Below, in pieces: positions 1 to 9,256 of a DNA stretch of 64,000 bases. The position numbers were made by a program, and so were the translations under genes. The stretch comes from Pontibacter ramchanderi (GTDB lineage Bacteria > Bacteroidota > Bacteroidia > Cytophagales > Hymenobacteraceae). The stretch lies in contig NZ_PJMU01000002.1 in the NCBI RefSeq assembly GCF_002846395.1, positions 434,001 through 498,000 on the forward strand. The letters are read 5' to 3'. How positions within the stretch are numbered: position 1 is the first letter of the stretch; every line of letters starts with the position of its first letter. The notes beneath the pieces were generated by a model. That model was not told the DNA's origin. It did no database searches and saw nothing but the letters and a program-made list of their open reading frames with translations.

Positions 1-1
1 G

Positions 2-2329
2 GGTATGGCCAACCTGGAGTTCTGGGAGGTATGGACACCAGAGGAGATTTCTCCTTACTTCACACAGCTGAGCACGCATCTTGATGCAGAAGAGAAAGCC
101 GGTCGCCTGAACATCGGCCGTGCTGCCGCACAAACTGCTCCAGCAGCTGCCGGCACAACGCCAGCTGCCGTACAGGATGCCGCCGCTGACGATGTACTCG
201 CCCAGGCCGCCGCTACTTCTGGCGACACTGCCGCTTCTGCTGCAAACGACACCACTGCACTTGCCTCTACTGCCCAAACCGACTCTGCCGATGCGCTTCA
301 GTCGTTGCAGAATGAGCAAATGGGTGTAATGGGTCGCCTGTTCACGATGATGCCGGGCGGTATCGGTGCCAACGTGCGCGACACTGCCAAGATCAACGAG
401 ATCTTCGCTAGACCTGATGTTCGTTCTATCTTCCCTCCGAACATGAAGTTCCTGTGGGGCGTGAAGCCTCTTGTAGGTGATAACCGCCAGGAGTTTGTGG
501 AGTTCTACGCTGTGAAGAAAGGCCGTGACGGCAAAGCACCCATGACTGGTGATGCCGTGAACGACGCTCGTCAGGACTTCGATCAGAATGGTCGCCCTGA
601 GATCAACATGACCATGACGCCAACCGGTGCCAAGCGCTGGGCAAACCTGACAGGCAACAACGTAGGCCGCCAGGTAGCCATTGTGCTTGACAACTACGTG
701 TACTCTGCGCCAGTGGTGCAGGGCGAGATTACGGGTGGTAACTCCTCTATCACCGGTAACTTCACTATCGAAGAAGCAAAAGACCTTGCCAACATCCTGA
801 AAGCCGGTAAAATGCCAGCTCCTACCCGCATCGTGGAAGAAGCCATCGTTGGCCCTTCACTGGGGCAGGAAGCCATCAACCAGGGTCTGATCTCTACAGT
901 AGCTGGTCTGGTGCTGGTTATCCTCTTCATGATTGCCTACTACGCGCGCGGCGGCTTTATCGCTGACCTTGCCCTGTTGTTCAACGTGTTCTTTATTCTG
1001 GGCGTGTTGGCGCAGTTCGGTGCAGCCCTCACCCTTCCTGGTATCGCCGGTATCGTGCTGACGCTGGGTATGGCCGTGGATGCGAACGTACTGATATTTG
1101 AGCGTATGCGCGAGGAAGCCTCAAAAGGCCTTAACATCCGGGAAGTGATCAACAAAGGTTACGAAAAGGCGTTCAGCTCTATTTTGGATGCGAACGTGAC
1201 TACTTTCCTGGTAGGTTTCATTCTGTACTTCTTCGGCTCTGGCCCGGTAAAAGGCTTTGCCATTACCCTGATGATCGGTATTGTTACTTCGTTCTTCACA
1301 TCAGTGTTCATCTCCAGAATCCTGGTTGAGCGTAGCTTTAGAAGAAGTGGCAAGCTTTCTTTCTCGACTTCGATTGCAGACAAGATGTTCCGCAACGTGA
1401 AGTTCGATGTGATGAAAATCAAGAAGCCTGCTTACATTTTTTCACTGAGCGTGATCGTACTTGGCTTTGTTGCCATGTTTATCAACGGTGGCCCTAACCT
1501 GGGCGTTGACTTTAAGGGTGGGCGCTCTTATGTAGTGGAATTCGACCAGGCTATACCTGCGCCGGACCTGCGCTCTGCCCTGCTGGACAACTTTGAGTCT
1601 GCCGGCACGGAAGTGAAGACATTCGGTGCGTCTAACCGCGTGAAGGTGACAACAAGCTGGCTGGCGGAAGACGAAAGCACGCAGGCCGATGAGCGCGTAC
1701 TGAGTGCCCTGATGCAGGGACTTGAACAGTACAGCAACCAGAACCCTGAAGTGCTGAGCTCGTCGAAAGTGGGCGCTACCATGGCTGACGACATTCAGAA
1801 AACAGCCCTGTTGGCCGTATTGCTTTCACTGGCGGGTATCTTTATTTACGTGATGGTTCGCTTTAGCAAGTGGCAGTTCTCGCTGGGTGGTGTTATTGCC
1901 TTGCTGCACGATGCACTCATGATCATTGCGGTGTTCTCTATTCTGGAGCTCATTGGTATTTCTTATGAAATAGACCAAGTGTTTGTTGCCGCGGTACTGA
2001 CCATCATCGGTTTCTCCATTAACGACACCGTAGTAATCTTTGACCGTGTGCGTGAGTACATGCACGACAACCCGAACAAGCACATCAAAGACCTGGTGAA
2101 CCCTGCTTTGATTAGCACCTTCAGCCGTACCATGATCACGTCACTCACCTTGCTGGTAGTGGTAGTGGTACTGTTCATCTTCGGTGGCGAAGTGCTGCGC
2201 GGTTTCTCACTTGCCATGATCATTGGTGTACTGGCTGGTAGCTACTCTTCCCTGTTCATTGCGACGCCAATCGTACTGGACACCATGAGAGAGAAGAAGA
2301 CTCCGGTAGCCTCTGCTAAAATGGCGTAA
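2..2329 (+). CDS. secDF: Protein translocase SecDF, 5'-truncated by window edge
   Basis: Fused SecD-SecF membrane subunit that uses the proton gradient to help SecYEG/SecA complete export. The reading frame is open to the first base, so the N-terminus lies outside; 774 residues are visible. An Ala/Thr-rich low-complexity insert (about residues 40-100) is followed by the SecD periplasmic domain, then SecD membrane helices with the conserved AVDANVLIFER motif. The SecF half starts near IKKPAYIF, has GVDFKGG and ends with helices carrying SINDTVVIFDR. SecD-SecF fusion is common in Bacteroidetes. A strong terminator follows. SecA lies at the opposite end of the window, which is probably coincidence. 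Confidence 0.97.
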   Translation, partial: GMANLEFWEVWTPEEISPYFTQLSTHLDAEEKAGRLNIGRAAAQTAPAAAGTTPAAVQDAAADDVLAQAAATSGDTAASAANDTTALASTAQTDSADALQSLQNEQMGVMGRLFTMMPGGIGANVRDTAKINEIFARPDVRSIFPPNMKFLWGVKPLVGDNRQEFVEFYAVKKGRDGKAPMTGDAVNDARQDFDQNGRPEINMTMTPTGAKRWANLTGNNVGRQVAIVLDNYVYSAPVVQGEITGGNSSITGNFTIEEAKDLANILKAGKMPAPTRIVEEAIVGPSLGQEAINQGLISTVAGLVLVILFMIAYYARGGFIADLALLFNVFFILGVLAQFGAALTLPGIAGIVLTLGMAVDANVLIFERMREEASKGLNIREVINKGYEKAFSSILDANVTTFLVGFILYFFGSGPVKGFAITLMIGIVTSFFTSVFISRILVERSFRRSGKLSFSTSIADKMFRNVKFDVMKIKKPAYIFSLSVIVLGFVAMFINGGPNLGVDFKGGRSYVVEFDQAIPAPDLRSALLDNFESAGTEVKTFGASNRVKVTTSWLAEDESTQADERVLSALMQGLEQYSNQNPEVLSSSKVGATMADDIQKTALLAVLLSLAGIFIYVMVRFSKWQFSLGGVIALLHDALMIIAVFSILELIGISYEIDQVFVAAVLTIIGFSINDTVVIFDRVREYMHDNPNKHIKDLVNPALISTFSRTMITSLTLLVVVVVLFIFGGEVLRGFSLAMIIGVLAGSYSSLFIATPIVLDTMREKKTPVASAKMA

Positions 2330-2347
2330 GCCACGCTTAACCATAAT

Positions 2348-2386
2348 AAAAAACTCCCACCTCTGAAAAGGGGTGGGAGTTTTTTG
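2348..2386 (+). terminator. Rho-independent terminator of secDF
   Basis: Arms AAACTCCCACC (2351-2361) and GGTGGGAGTTT (2372-2382) pair perfectly and are followed by a T run, about 20 bases after the secDF stop. Confidence 0.9.
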
Positions 2387-2421
2387 TTCAATAAGGTATA
2401 GACTTTCCTATACCCTGAAAC

Positions 2422-2457
2422 AAAAAGGGGCGGCTCCGATCGGAGCCGCCCCTTTTT
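2422..2457 (-). terminator. Perfect palindromic terminator, nfu side
   Basis: A 36-base perfect palindrome with a GC-rich centre and A5/T5 flanks. It sits 20 bases beyond the stop of the minus-strand nfu gene and would work from either side. Confidence 0.9.
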
Positions 2458-2476
2458 GCTAATACATGTTAATGGC

Positions 2477-3091
2477 TTAGATAGTTACTCCGTCCGCCAC
2501 AACTTCTTTTACTTCAGGAACCATACGCTTCAGCAGGTTTTCGATACCAGCCTTCAGTGTTACGGTAGCAGATGGGCAGCCGCTGCAGGAACCTTGCAGG
2601 TGCACGGTTACCACGCCGTCTTTATAAGACTTAAATGAGATATTACCACCGTCCTGCTCTACAGCCGGGCGCACGTAGTTCTCCAGCAGGTCCGTTACTT
2701 TCTTCGAGATAGCTGCATCTTCTTCAGTCGCTTCTACCCCTGCTTCGCCGTTTGCGGCTGGCTTATTAGCCTGGAAGCCTTCCACGAAGATAGGGCCGCC
2801 TGCCTCCACATACGACTTCAGGAAAGTACGCAACTCAGGTATAAGCTTTACCCACTCGATGTTAGCGGATTTGGTAACAGTTACGAAGTTGCTGGCAATG
2901 AATACACGCGACACATAGTCAAAGTTGAAGAGCTCCTGCGCCAGTGGCGAATCAGCTGCACTCTCCAAGTTTGGGTAGTCCACACTCTGACCATCGGGCA
3001 GCAGGCCTACGTTCATCACAAACTTCATTGACTCGGGGTTGGGGTTGGCCTCAGCGTATACCGAAACCGTTTTTTCTCTATTTTCTAACAT
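2477..3091 (-). CDS. Nfu/NifU-type iron-sulfur cluster scaffold
   Basis: Carrier protein that holds or delivers Fe-S clusters to apo-proteins in the cytoplasm. The 204 residues have two parts: an N-terminal Nfu domain (ANPNPESMKFV near residue 16) and a C-terminal NifU-like domain with the cluster-binding pair Cys169/Cys172 in GSCSGCPS. A short acidic linker separates them. The ATG at 3091 is the first start and fits the family. The gene is monocistronic, with a TAATTTTG -7 box about 50 bases upstream and its own palindromic terminator. No isc/suf genes are adjacent. Confidence 0.93.
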   Translation of the reverse strand: MLENREKTVSVYAEANPNPESMKFVMNVGLLPDGQSVDYPNLESAADSPLAQELFNFDYVSRVFIASNFVTVTKSANIEWVKLIPELRTFLKSYVEAGGPIFVEGFQANKPAANGEAGVEATEEDAAISKKVTDLLENYVRPAVEQDGGNISFKSYKDGVVTVHLQGSCSGCPSATVTLKAGIENLLKRMVPEVKEVVADGVTI

Positions 3092-3139
3092 GGATATCAG
3101 TGTTTTAAATTAAAACCTAGGCCTTTGCCTTAAAGTTTC

Positions 3140-3147
3140 CAAAATTA
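3140..3147 (-). promoter_or_regulatory. Putative -7 box for nfu
   Basis: TAATTTTG on the minus strand fits the Bacteroidetes -7 consensus TAnnTTTG; no convincing -33 element at normal spacing. Confidence 0.45.
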
Positions 3148-3300
3148 CTCAATTATTCTGACAACTGATAGTGCCTTGCCGACTGCGCTCGCCTTCACAT
3201 GTGCGCCACACCTCTTGCATTTGGAGTAGATTTATAATGAAAAGTCGCCGATTAGCAGTGTCTATACAACAATTAGGTTAGCTATTTAGCCCAGAAAATG

Positions 3301-3308
3301 TAACTTTG
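3301..3308 (+). promoter_or_regulatory. Putative -7 box for NhaD-like antiporter
   Basis: TAACTTTG matches TAnnTTTG and would give a leader of roughly 43 bases before the ATG at 3355. Confidence 0.5.
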
Positions 3309-3354
3309 TAACGCAGTTAAATTTTTGTCCTGACTCTAATCCCGCACATTTAAC

Positions 3355-4746
3355 ATGCTTTACAACTACATTTTGCTGGCGCAAGCTCAGCAGGCCATTC
3401 CTGGCTTTTTGATTATTCCATTCCTGCTTCTTATCGGACTTATTGCCAGTGGCCCCATTTTCTTCGGGCACTTCTGGGAGCATAATTATAAGAAAATAGC
3501 AGTTATACTTGGTCTCACCGTACTGGCTTACTATCTGTTTGTATTGGGCGATGTGCACATGCCTGCCCACACCCTTGCAGAGTACTTTACCTTTGCCGTT
3601 CTGCTCAGTTCGCTCTACATAGCGGCGGGCGGTATCTACCTAAACGTAAATGCTAAAGCTACCCCGCTCATAAACGTTGCTTTGGTGGCTGTTGGCGCTG
3701 TTTTGGCTAACTTTATCGGTACCACAGGCGCTTCCCTGCTTCTGATTCGTCCGTTCATGCGCCTGAACGCGCACCGTTTGCAGCCTTACCAGATCATATT
3801 CTTCATCTTTATTGTGAGTAACGCAGGTGGCCTGCTGACACCGCTCGGCGATCCGCCGCTGTTCATCGGTTTCATCAAAGGAGTACCGTTCTTCTGGACG
3901 CTGCAGCACCTCTTCATTCCATGGCTATTGTCAATTGCGCTCCTGTGCCTACTCTTCTTCTTTGTAGACAGCCGCAACAAAGGCAATGAAATTGTAGCTG
4001 AGCTTGAGCCGGCACAGCCAAGCACGGGCAAAACAGAGTTCAGTTTTAGTGGCCGCCGCAACCTGTTCTGGCTGGCGATCATCATCGGTGCCGTGTTCCT
4101 CGACCCGAACGTGATTGATGCACTGCCACACATTTACTACGATGGAAACAAGTTCTCTTATATCCGCGAGATCATTCAGCTGAGTGCCGCTTTTATGTGC
4201 TACCGCTTTTCGAGCAAAGAAGCCCTGGCAGGTAACCAGTTCAACTTCCACCCGATTCTGGAAGTAGTGTTCCTGTTCTTCGGTATATTCTTCACCATGA
4301 TGCCAGCCCTGCAGCTGTCTGCCGAAATCGCCTCTTCTCCTGCATACGCTAACTACATCACGCCAAACTTCCTGTACTGGGCTACAGGTTCGCTTTCCGG
4401 CTTCCTGGACAATGCACCAACTTATGCTAACTTCCTGTCGCTGGCCATGGCCAAGTTTGACCTGGCGCAAAGCAATGTGGAGGATGTGAGACAATTCGCT
4501 GCCGGAACTTCGGCCGCAGGTATGGAGACCCTGATACAACTCGAAGCCATCTCACTGGCAGCTGTATTGTTTGGTGCCTTTACTTACATCGGTAACGGAC
4601 CGAACTTTATGGTGAAGGCGATCGCCGAGAGTGCCGGTGTAAGAATGCCTTCTTTCTTTGGTTACATTCTGCGTTACTCTATCCCGTTCCTGTTGCCGAT
4701 CTTCCTGTTGATCTGGTTCCTGGTCGTGCACCTGAGATTATTCTAA
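3355..4746 (+). CDS. NhaD-like sodium:proton antiporter (ion transporter superfamily)
   Basis: Polytopic inner-membrane carrier of 463 residues in the ArsB/NhaD/CitM ion-transporter superfamily. Two half-repeats are visible: IGTTGASLLLIRPF and NAGGLLTPLGDPPLF in the first, and LSGFLDNAPTYANFL and AFTYIGNGPNFMVKA in the second; these hairpin-loop motifs line the ion pathway in this fold. Many hydrophobic segments cover the whole length. Na+/H+ exchange is inferred from family resemblance to NhaD; anion or dicarboxylate transport cannot be excluded. A second, unrelated cation antiporter follows on the same strand after a terminator, suggesting a salt/pH homeostasis locus. Confidence 0.82.
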   Translation: MLYNYILLAQAQQAIPGFLIIPFLLLIGLIASGPIFFGHFWEHNYKKIAVILGLTVLAYYLFVLGDVHMPAHTLAEYFTFAVLLSSLYIAAGGIYLNVNAKATPLINVALVAVGAVLANFIGTTGASLLLIRPFMRLNAHRLQPYQIIFFIFIVSNAGGLLTPLGDPPLFIGFIKGVPFFWTLQHLFIPWLLSIALLCLLFFFVDSRNKGNEIVAELEPAQPSTGKTEFSFSGRRNLFWLAIIIGAVFLDPNVIDALPHIYYDGNKFSYIREIIQLSAAFMCYRFSSKEALAGNQFNFHPILEVVFLFFGIFFTMMPALQLSAEIASSPAYANYITPNFLYWATGSLSGFLDNAPTYANFLSLAMAKFDLAQSNVEDVRQFAAGTSAAGMETLIQLEAISLAAVLFGAFTYIGNGPNFMVKAIAESAGVRMPSFFGYILRYSIPFLLPIFLLIWFLVVHLRLF

Positions 4747-4766
4747 TCCGAGTATATGCTATTCAT

Positions 4767-4805
4767 AAAAGAGCCGCCCTTTACTGCAAGGAGCGGCTCT
4801 TTTTG
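4767..4805 (+). terminator. Terminator of NhaD-like gene
   Basis: AAAAGAGCCGC (4767-4777) pairs with GCGGCTCTTTT (4793-4803), followed by T residues. Confidence 0.88.
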
Positions 4806-4926
4806 TTTATCAACTATACTACAACTTTCCTTATAAATGACCCAACCCTCAGTCACAACATAAAGAATTCAGCTGTCAAAATACTCCGAAAAGCATTTTA
4901 GCGACCACTAAAAGCGGCTTTTTCGT

Positions 4927-4934
4927 TATATTTG
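4927..4934 (+). promoter_or_regulatory. Putative -7 box for K+/H+ antiporter
   Basis: TATATTTG is a perfect TAnnTTTG box 60 bases upstream of the start codon at 4994. No clear -33 element is seen. Confidence 0.5.
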
Positions 4935-4993
4935 TTTAGTCCCAAAATCAGGTAGCTTACTCTTGCCTGCTTAATTACCGATAACCCAAGCGT

Positions 4994-6499
4994 ATGGAGA
5001 ATATAAATGTCGAACTGATATTATTTGCTATTGCCATCCTGTTTTTCCTGAGTATTATGGCTGGGAAGGCGGGGCACAAGTTTGGAGTACCAGCCTTATT
5101 GCTGTTCCTGTCAGTAGGTATGCTCTCGGGTAGCGATGGCCTGGGCATTCAGTTCGAGAATATCCAGCTTGCACAAATCATCGGCACGGTAGCCCTGTGT
5201 ATCATTCTGTTCTCGGGCGGTATGGACACCAAAATTGCCGATATACGACCGGTAATGGCGCAAGGGGTGGTTTTGGCAACCATAGGCGTGTTTCTCACCG
5301 CCGTGCTGACGGGTTTCGCTATCTGGTGGATCCTGGGCATGACAATGGCATCTGCAGGTATAGGCCTCACCACTTCACTGCTACTGGCGGCCACCATGTC
5401 CTCCACCGACTCTGCCTCCGTTTTCTCCATCCTCCGCTCCAAGAGCCTGAATCTCAAAAACAATCTACGCCCCATGCTGGAGCTGGAAAGCGGCAGTAAC
5501 GACCCCATGGCCTATATCCTGACCATCACGCTCATTGAGATTGTTCTGATAGAAAGCGGCGTGAATTACTGGGCTGCAGCCGGTATGTTAGTGGTGCAGC
5601 TTGTGGTTGGCGGGGTGGCTGGCTATGTAATGGGGCGCCTGGCCGTGCGCTTGATTAACAACGTTGACATTGATAACAGCTCGCTATACCCTATCTTGGT
5701 TTTCACTGTCTGCATCTTCATCTTCTCAGCCACTTATTTCATCAAAGGCAACGGCTTTTTGGCAGTATACATCGGGGGCCTGGTTATCGGTAACTCCAAA
5801 TTTGTGCACAAGCGCTCTTCGCTCAACTTTTTTGATGGCATGGCCTGGATGAGCCAACTGCTCATGTTTCTTACGCTAGGTCTGCTGGTGAACCCGCACG
5901 AACTGGTGCCCATTATCATACCTGGCCTCATCATTAGTTTCCTGATGATCTTCATAACCCGCCCGATCAGTGTTTTCCTGTGCCTGCTGCCCTTTCGCAA
6001 CATGGGCATGAAAGACAAAACGTTTATATCATGGGTGGGCCTGCGGGGAGCAGTGCCGATTATCTTTGCCATCCTGCCACTGGCCGCAGATGTACCGCAT
6101 GCACGCCTGATGTTCAACATCGTGTTCTTCTGTACGCTGGTTTCGCTGGTGGTGCAGGGCACCTCGCTCTCGCAGGTGGCTGTTTGGCTGGGCTTGGCCG
6201 AGAAGCCGCGCGAGCTTCAGAAACTGAAAGATTTCGATATCGAGTTTTCTGACGAGATCAAGTCTATCACCACAGAAATCAACATTACGGAACAGATGCT
6301 GATAAACGGCAATCACCTGATGGATTTGCCCCTGCCAGACAAAACCCTAGCTGTAATGGTAAAGCGCGACGAGAAGTACTTTGTACCGAAAGGCAAAACC
6401 GTGCTGCAGGAAGACGATAAACTACTCATCATCACAGATGACCTGGAGGCCCTGATGCAGAACATGCAAAACCTGGGCAGCGCTACCAAGGCGCAATAG
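4994..6499 (+). CDS. Potassium/proton antiporter, CPA1 family with TrkA-C domain
   Basis: Inner-membrane K+/H+ (or Na+/H+) exchanger of 501 residues, the normal length for the CvrA/NhaP2 type. About 12 hydrophobic helices run to residue 395, with the CPA1 hallmark ESGSNDPMAYILT near residue 165 (the conserved ND pair) and WVGLRGAVPIIFA near 345. The cytoplasmic C-terminus (about 400-490) resembles a TrkA-C ligand-binding domain, used for regulation by nucleotides or ions. It lies directly after the NhaD-like antiporter gene but behind a separate terminator and promoter. Ion specificity cannot be read from sequence. Confidence 0.9.
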   Translation: MENINVELILFAIAILFFLSIMAGKAGHKFGVPALLLFLSVGMLSGSDGLGIQFENIQLAQIIGTVALCIILFSGGMDTKIADIRPVMAQGVVLATIGVFLTAVLTGFAIWWILGMTMASAGIGLTTSLLLAATMSSTDSASVFSILRSKSLNLKNNLRPMLELESGSNDPMAYILTITLIEIVLIESGVNYWAAAGMLVVQLVVGGVAGYVMGRLAVRLINNVDIDNSSLYPILVFTVCIFIFSATYFIKGNGFLAVYIGGLVIGNSKFVHKRSSLNFFDGMAWMSQLLMFLTLGLLVNPHELVPIIIPGLIISFLMIFITRPISVFLCLLPFRNMGMKDKTFISWVGLRGAVPIIFAILPLAADVPHARLMFNIVFFCTLVSLVVQGTSLSQVAVWLGLAEKPRELQKLKDFDIEFSDEIKSITTEINITEQMLINGNHLMDLPLPDKTLAVMVKRDEKYFVPKGKTVLQEDDKLLIITDDLEALMQNMQNLGSATKAQ

Positions 6500-6539
6500 C
6501 AAAGTAATGCGTAGTGCTCCTGCACCACTCCGTTTCCCG

Positions 6540-7298
6540 TTATGCATACTGCAATAGCTCGTTCACTTCAAAGACAGCTGTCGCCGGCACAGGCGCACTG
6601 ATGGCGAGTTCGGCCGCGATGGAGCGTGGAGCCAAGCCGTTGGCAGCATCCAGCAAGTTATCCAGCATCAGCTTGGCCAGGTCGTATACCTGCGCCTCTG
6701 CTGCATCCGCAATACGCACACTGCAGGTAATTAGCACCGGAACGCCCAACCGTTTAAGGAGCGGGAAATACTTATAGCGCTTATTAGCCAAAGCAGCACG
6801 CAAGGCGCGGCCACCGTAGAACTCCAACAGATCCTGGCTATCGTATTGCTGCGTCTGCAGCTCCGTCAGGTATACCCATACCAGCCCGCGCTGGTTTTCA
6901 AAGGCTTCGCTCCTCACAAATTGATTTAACTCTTTCTGTGCCTCCTTGCCGCTATCAGATGATGGCAGTGCGGCGACAACTTCTGAAAGAGCTGTCGCCA
7001 GGGTTTGGTCGCTCAGTGGTAACAGCCCTGTCCGAAGAACTATCTCAGGCATTGGTAGCTTTGTGGCATGATACGCTTTGATGGAATAACGTCGCAGTAT
7101 GGTTGCCAAGTGCTGCTGGGTCTGCACATAGATCGAGTCAGGTATAGTAGAAAGCCAACTCTTGCCCTCCAGGTTTTTTGCCAGCTCCAATTCCCGCTCC
7201 TGGCTAATGCGGGCCATGTCGGGGGCCACAAAATCCATTACTTCCTGCGGCCAGGTAGATTTATCTTCTAATATGATCAAGGTTGAATCGTTACTCAT
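6540..7298 (-). CDS. Hypothetical cytoplasmic protein
   Basis: I do not recognise the family. The 252-residue product has no signal peptide or membrane segment and is acidic at its N-terminus. A segment near residue 76 (AYHATKLPMPEIVLRTGLLPL) loosely resembles the YHxT...IL..GL opening of ADP-ribosyltransferase-like folds, but no full catalytic triad can be assigned, so function is unknown. The C-terminal half has Leu/Ala-rich helices. The ATG at 7298 is the first start in frame. It converges on the K+/H+ antiporter gene with only about 40 bases between the stops and stands alone on its strand. Confidence 0.75.
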   Translation of the reverse strand: MSNDSTLIILEDKSTWPQEVMDFVAPDMARISQERELELAKNLEGKSWLSTIPDSIYVQTQQHLATILRRYSIKAYHATKLPMPEIVLRTGLLPLSDQTLATALSEVVAALPSSDSGKEAQKELNQFVRSEAFENQRGLVWVYLTELQTQQYDSQDLLEFYGGRALRAALANKRYKYFPLLKRLGVPVLITCSVRIADAAEAQVYDLAKLMLDNLLDAANGLAPRSIAAELAISAPVPATAVFEVNELLQYA

Positions 7299-7744
7299 TT
7301 TAACAAGAAAATTAAGAACTGTAATAAGGTAGTTGTCTGGCTACCGAACAGTAGGCAGACCAGCAGGTATTGCAGCATAGAACAATTGTATTCACTTCTG
7401 CCTGTAGCCAAATCTTATTGCTCGTACCTGTTGCGACTGCGGCCATCGCCCGGTTCAGGGATGCCATCAGTTGCCAAAGGGAACAATATGCTGGTAAGGC
7501 TCAGCAGTAGTCTGGGTTCCCTATGACTTCCTGGAGACAGAAAGCCAGGCGAACACGAACGAGCCCTAAGCAGACCCGCAGGACTTGAAGAGAATAATCC
7601 GGTAAAATTGATGGTTTGTGAAAGCCGCACGGGCAGCATCTGCTAAGGCTGCAGCTTACCTGCAGAGACTGTGCCCAGAAGGTTGAACAGTTTCCTCTTC
7701 GATTAGCAAACGCGTATGCTGTGCACGAACTATGGGAGAACCTG
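7299..7744. other. Intergenic stretch without convincing gene
   Basis: About 450 bases. Open frames here (mainly on the minus strand) have Ser/Arg/Pro/Cys-rich translations typical of out-of-frame reading and no start-site signal. It may be decayed coding DNA upstream of the minus-strand gene at 6540-7298, but I cannot show it. No terminator, RNA gene or repeat is obvious. Confidence 0.5.
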
Positions 7745-8125
7745 CTAAGGGGCCTGAGGTTGAATGGAGCGGTAAAAATACTTGATGAAGCAGCCTCTGC
7801 CGGAAGCTCTCCCCGCGTAAGGTGGAATGACCTCGTCGCTGGGAACAAGGAATGTAAAATGCTTTAGGGTTGTTCCGGCTTTCTGAAGTCCGTAGAAAAG
7901 GCCGGAGGGCGGGGTTGCATCCTGAGAAAGGCGCTGTTTCCCCTGCGTAAGGATATGCCCCACCTCGTCTGGCAATACAGTGGCAGATTCGGATGTGAGG
8001 GAGGTATTGTAAACAGCACCACAGGCCGCCGCCGCATGCCCCTGACCCGCCAAAGCTACGAGCAACACGAAGGCCAACAGCAAAGGCCTGATATGACTGG
8101 ATATGTTTACGCCACTTAGTATCAC
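7745..8125 (-). CDS. Small secreted hypothetical protein
   Basis: About 126 residues with a clear N-terminal export signal: HIRPLLLAFVLLVALAGQGHA followed by AAACGA, so cleavage after the GHA is likely. The mature part is about 95 residues with two Cys and no recognised domain. No ATG is available; a GTG at 8125 or a TTG at 8134 must be the start. Overlapping frames on the same strand lack a signal peptide and look spurious. Function unknown. The following non-coding stretch leaves open that the gene is a 3'-truncated remnant of something longer. Confidence 0.5.
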   Translation of the reverse strand: MILSGVNISSHIRPLLLAFVLLVALAGQGHAAAACGAVYNTSLTSESATVLPDEVGHILTQGKQRLSQDATPPSGLFYGLQKAGTTLKHFTFLVPSDEVIPPYAGRASGRGCFIKYFYRSIQPQAP

Positions 8126-8170
8126 TATGAACAAATATACACAATTCAGGCTAAAGAGGCATCATTTGTT

Positions 8171-9256
8171 TCAGAATACCAGTCTATTAGCGCGTTGCCG
8201 TAGCAGAAAATCGGCCAGCACGAGCGCAGCCATGGCATCTACAATGGGCACGGCCCGAGGCAACACGCAAGGGTCATGACGGCCCTTGCCTTGCAGGGTA
8301 ATCTCATCGCCGGCGTCGTTGATGGTCTGTTGGGGCTTCAGGATGGTCGCGACAGGCTTGAAAGCGACATTGAAGTAGATATCCTGCCCGTTGCTGATGC
8401 CGCCCTGTATACCGCCGGAGTGGTTAGTGCGGGTGCGCACATTTCCGTTTTCATCGGTATAGAACTGGTCGTTGTGCTCCGAGCCGCGCAGCTTCACACC
8501 CTCAAAGCCGCTGCCATACTCAAAGCCCTTCACGGCATTGATGCTCAGCATCGCCTTGCCCAGCTCAGCGTGCAGTTTGTCAAACACCGGCTCTCCCAAG
8601 CCTACCGGCACGCCTTGCACGACACAGCTCACCACACCGCCAATGGTATCGAGGCTATCGCGGGCGTCTTCTATCAGGCCGATCATACGGGCGGCAGTTT
8701 TACCATCGGGGCAGCGCACTTTGTTGGCATCAATCTGAGTCAGGTTGAGGCGGGTGTAGGGCTTGCGCACCTTGATACTTCCCACCTGCGAAACGTAAGA
8801 GCGCACTGTGATGCCGTAGTGCTGCAAGAGTTTGGCCGCCAGAGCACCTGCCGCTACACGGGCAACTGTTTCGCGGGCTGAGCTACGGCCACCGCCCCGG
8901 TGGTCGCGCAGGCCGTACTTGGAAGTATAGGTATAGTCGGCATGCGACGGACGGAAAGCCTGCGCCACATGCGAGTAGTCGTGGCTTGCCTGGTCTTTGT
9001 TGCCCACTACCATGGCAATGGGCGTACCGGTGGTTCTGCCCTCAAACACACCCGATAGGATGGTCACTTTGTCTTCTTCCTTGCGGGGCGTGGTGATGTC
9101 GGACTGGCCGGGGCGGCGACGATCAAGCGCAGCCTGTATCTCTTCGGTGGTGATCTCCAGACCTGCCGGACAGCCATCCACAATTACGCCCACAGCCGGA
9201 CCATGCGATTCGCCGAAGGTGCTTATTTTGAAAATCTTACCGTATGTGTTGCTCAT
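8171..9256 (-). CDS. aroC: Chorismate synthase
   Basis: Last step of the shikimate pathway: converts EPSP to chorismate using reduced FMN, in the cytosol. Length 361 residues is normal. Signature segments seen are GESHGPAVG (residue 15), RPSHADYTY (102), [19 protein letters not shown] (120) and [10 protein letters not shown] (282), all family hallmarks. The ATG at 9256 overlaps the batD stop codon (ATGA arrangement), so the two genes are probably translated as one unit although their functions look unrelated. No other aro genes are in the window. Confidence 0.98.
   Translation of the reverse strand: MSNTYGKIFKISTFGESHGPAVGVIVDGCPAGLEITTEEIQAALDRRRPGQSDITTPRKEEDKVTILSGVFEGRTTGTPIAMVVGNKDQASHDYSHVAQAFRPSHADYTYTSKYGLRDHRGGGRSSARETVARVAAGALAAKLLQHYGITVRSYVSQVGSIKVRKPYTRLNLTQIDANKVRCPDGKTAARMIGLIEDARDSLDTIGGVVSCVVQGVPVGLGEPVFDKLHAELGKAMLSINAVKGFEYGSGFEGVKLRGSEHNDQFYTDENGNVRTRTNHSGGIQGGISNGQDIYFNVAFKPVATILKPQQTINDAGDEITLQGKGRHDPCVLPRAVPIVDAMAALVLADFLLRQRANRLVF

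Noticed and set aside
7656..8144. 162-codon minus-strand frame overlapping the small secreted protein
   Set aside because: Cys/Arg/Ser-rich, no signal peptide, and out of frame with the better-supported product.
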